A stretch of 7,869 nt of DNA, from positions 1-7,869 of the forward strand of contig CAJTKW010000091.1 of assembly GCA_910577035.1 (NCBI GenBank). The letters run 5' to 3'. This document shows positions 6,877 through 7,869 of this stretch, in pieces. Origin of the DNA: an uncultured Acetatifactor sp. GTDB taxonomy: Bacteria; Bacillota; Clostridia; Lachnospirales; Lachnospiraceae. Below the pieces are notes generated by a model. It saw only the letters and a program-made list of their open reading frames with translations. It was not told the origin of the DNA and searched no databases. Numbering within the stretch: position 1 is the stretch's first letter; each line of letters begins with the position of its first letter. The position numbers and the translations under genes were made by a program.

Positions 6877-7699
6877 CTCCCCATGCCTCCCTTCTCTCTC
6901 TGAAATCCTTCATAATCTGTTCATATTCCCCGGCAGAAGGCACATGGTGATGCCAGGAAGCCTTATTTTCCATGACCGGGGAACCGCAGCCCTTTACCGT
7001 GGCGGCCAGGACCACCGTAGGCCTGCCCTTACAACTCTTTGCCTGCTCAAATGCCTCATTCAGCTGGTCGCTGTCGTTTCCGTCCTTCACGGGAATCACA
7101 TTCCAGCCAAAGGAAGCCCACCGGGCCGCCAGATCCCCGTGGGCCATCACCTCCTCCGTTCCCCCGGAAATCTGCAGCCGGTTCCTGTCCACCACTGCGC
7201 AGAGATTGTCAAGCCGGTACATGCCGGCTGCCATGGCGCCTTCCCAGACCGACCCTTCCGCCAGCTCTCCGTCTCCCATCACCACATACACCCGATTCCC
7301 CAGCCCGTTCATCCGGCAGGCCAGGGCTATCCCCACGCTTACCGGCAGGCCGTGCCCCAGGGAACCGGAATTCATTTCAATCCCCGGCAGCTTGTTGTTG
7401 GGGTGCCCGATAAATTTGGACCCAAACCTGGAAAATTCCTCCTTTACCTGCTCATAGGGAAAAAATCCTTTGGCCGCCAGCACCGCATAAAGCGCCTCCA
7501 CACAATGGCCCTTGCTCAGGACAAAGTAATCTCTGTCCGGCGCCTCCGCGTTTTCCGGGGAAATGTTCATCTGCCGGAAATAGAGAGTGAGCAGAATATC
7601 CACCACGCTCATATCACCGCCGATATGTCCGCCGCCCCCGGCCATAATCATATCTACTATATTTTTCCGCAAATCATAAGAAAATGCTTTATAATTCAT
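6869..7699 (-). CDS. Split transketolase, N-terminal (thiamine diphosphate-binding) subunit; candidate apulose-4-phosphate transketolase subunit A
   Basis: A 276-residue protein covering only the thiamine diphosphate (ThDP) pyrophosphate-binding third of a transketolase. Visible marks are H25 in GGHIGG, H65 in SKGH, H99 in GHPN, H116 in SLGHG, and the ThDP/metal motif beginning GDGE at 142-145 and ending at N173 in DRN. The length is normal for the N half of two-gene transketolases. The start at 7699 is chosen over the ATG at 7711 because GGGAG sits 5 nt upstream. The gene overlaps the next by 8 nt, so the two halves are probably made in equal amounts and assemble as one cytoplasmic enzyme. 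Split transketolases can serve the pentose phosphate pathway, but special forms exist, such as AptAB acting on apulose 4-phosphate and SqwGH acting on a sulfosugar. The adjoining kinase and GH140 gene favour the apulose form by inference. The family call is near certain; the substrate is not. Confidence 0.93.
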   Translation of the reverse strand: MNYKAFSYDLRKNIVDMIMAGGGGHIGGDMSVVDILLTLYFRQMNISPENAEAPDRDYFVLSKGHCVEALYAVLAAKGFFPYEQVKEEFSRFGSKFIGHPNNKLPGIEMNSGSLGHGLPVSVGIALACRMNGLGNRVYVVMGDGELAEGSVWEGAMAAGMYRLDNLCAVVDRNRLQISGGTEEVMAHGDLAARWASFGWNVIPVKDGNDSDQLNEAFEQAKSCKGRPTVVLAATVKGCGSPVMENKASWHHHVPSAGEYEQIMKDFRERREAWGDE

Positions 7700-7704
7700 T
7701 CCTG

Positions 7705-7709
7705 CTCCC
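7705..7709 (-). promoter_or_regulatory. Ribosome binding site that sets the transketolase N-subunit start
   Basis: GGGAG on the minus strand lies 5 nt before the ATG at 7699. A second in-frame ATG exists 12 nt upstream (7711), but its own first bases form this Shine-Dalgarno and no purine-rich site precedes it. The start at 7699 is therefore preferred. Confidence 0.65.
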
Positions 7710-7756
7710 ATCTGCGTGCCATAAACAGCGAATTTCTTTCAACCATATGCCTCTAC

Positions 7757-7768
7757 CCGCTTCAGCGG
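7757..7768 (-). other. Small hairpin in the gap before the transketolase genes
   Basis: The minus strand reads CCGC-TGAA-GCGG, a 4-bp perfect stem (5 bp if the loop is only two bases) 14 nt after the stop of the partial upstream gene. No run of T follows it, so it is not a convincing intrinsic terminator. The rest of the 82-nt gap (7700-7781) shows no promoter pair that I would defend. Confidence 0.3.
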
Positions 7769-7781
7769 TTATCCTCGGCGC

Positions 7782-7869
7782 CTACTTATACAGGGGGCCG
7801 TATGCGGCACAGGCCCGGTAATCCGCCCCTTCTTTGTCCATGCCGAACGCATTCCACGCCGCCGGGCGG
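7782..7869 (-). CDS. C-terminal end of an unidentified protein (5' part outside window)
   Basis: Reading the minus strand back from a TAG stop at 7782-7784 gives an open frame to the window edge. It encodes 28 residues ending in ADYRACAAYGPLYK. Composition (Trp, Tyr, acidic and Ala-rich) looks like real coding sequence, and the direction matches the five genes that follow, with an 82-nt gap before the transketolase N-subunit. I do not recognise the family from so short a tail. By context it could be another sugar enzyme of the same operon, for example the isomerase that would turn apiose into apulose, but nothing in the 28 residues shows this. Confidence 0.5.
   Translation of the reverse strand, partial: RPAAWNAFGMDKEGADYRACAAYGPLYK

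Noticed and set aside
6076..6903. 275-codon plus-strand frame opposite the transketolase C-subunit
   Set aside because: Same shadow effect; no coherent domain, and the opposite strand encodes an intact transketolase half.
7712..7745. Promoter with TTGAAA as -35 before the transketolase N-subunit
   Set aside because: No acceptable -10 hexamer lies about 17 nt downstream, so the match is likely chance.

Overview
The window holds five complete genes, all read from the minus strand, plus the last 28 codons of a sixth at the right edge. Spacing is operon-like. In transcription order (right to left) they are: an unidentified gene tail (7782-7869), the N-terminal half of a split transketolase (6869-7699), its C-terminal half (5947-6876, 8-nt overlap), an FGGY carbohydrate kinase (4309-5778), a GH78 alpha-L-rhamnosidase (1533-4304, 4 nt after the kinase), and a DUF4038/GH140 glycoside hydrolase (120-1457). 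The sequence looks GC-rich (judged by eye, not computed) and uses strong GGAGG-type ribosome sites with ATG starts. Together with this style of gene set, that suggests a GC-rich Clostridia/Lachnospiraceae-type gut Firmicute. The taxonomic guess is soft.

The main reading is a locus that releases and breaks down the branched-chain pentose D-apiose. GH140 is the family of known apiosidases, and GH78 removes alpha-L-rhamnose. A described route for D-apiose runs isomerase (apiose to apulose), FGGY kinase (to apulose 4-phosphate), then a two-subunit transketolase AptA/AptB (with glyceraldehyde 3-phosphate, to dihydroxyacetone phosphate and xylulose 5-phosphate). The window contains the kinase, both transketolase halves and the sugar-releasing enzymes. 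The isomerase, a transporter and a regulator are not seen and may lie beyond the right edge. Neither hydrolase has a visible signal peptide, so the model is import of a small rhamnose- and/or apiose-bearing glycoside (an RG-II pectin fragment or plant phenolic glycoside) followed by hydrolysis in the cytoplasm. Family calls are strong; the apiose assignment is inference from gene context.

Non-coding structure sits in three places. The 168-nt gap between transketolase and kinase is packed with inverted repeats: a three-way-junction-like element whose outer arm includes the transketolase stop codon, a second hairpin, and a hairpin directly upstream of the kinase ribosome site. It may be a dispersed repeat, a regulatory leader, or both. 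The left edge (1-119), downstream of GH140, holds three exact copies of an 18-bp tandem repeat followed by a long imperfect hairpin. The short gaps 7700-7781 and 1458-1532 hold little beyond ribosome sites and one small hairpin. Inside GH78, a Gly/Ala/Gln-rich stretch made of degenerate 14-residue repeats interrupts the N-terminal region.
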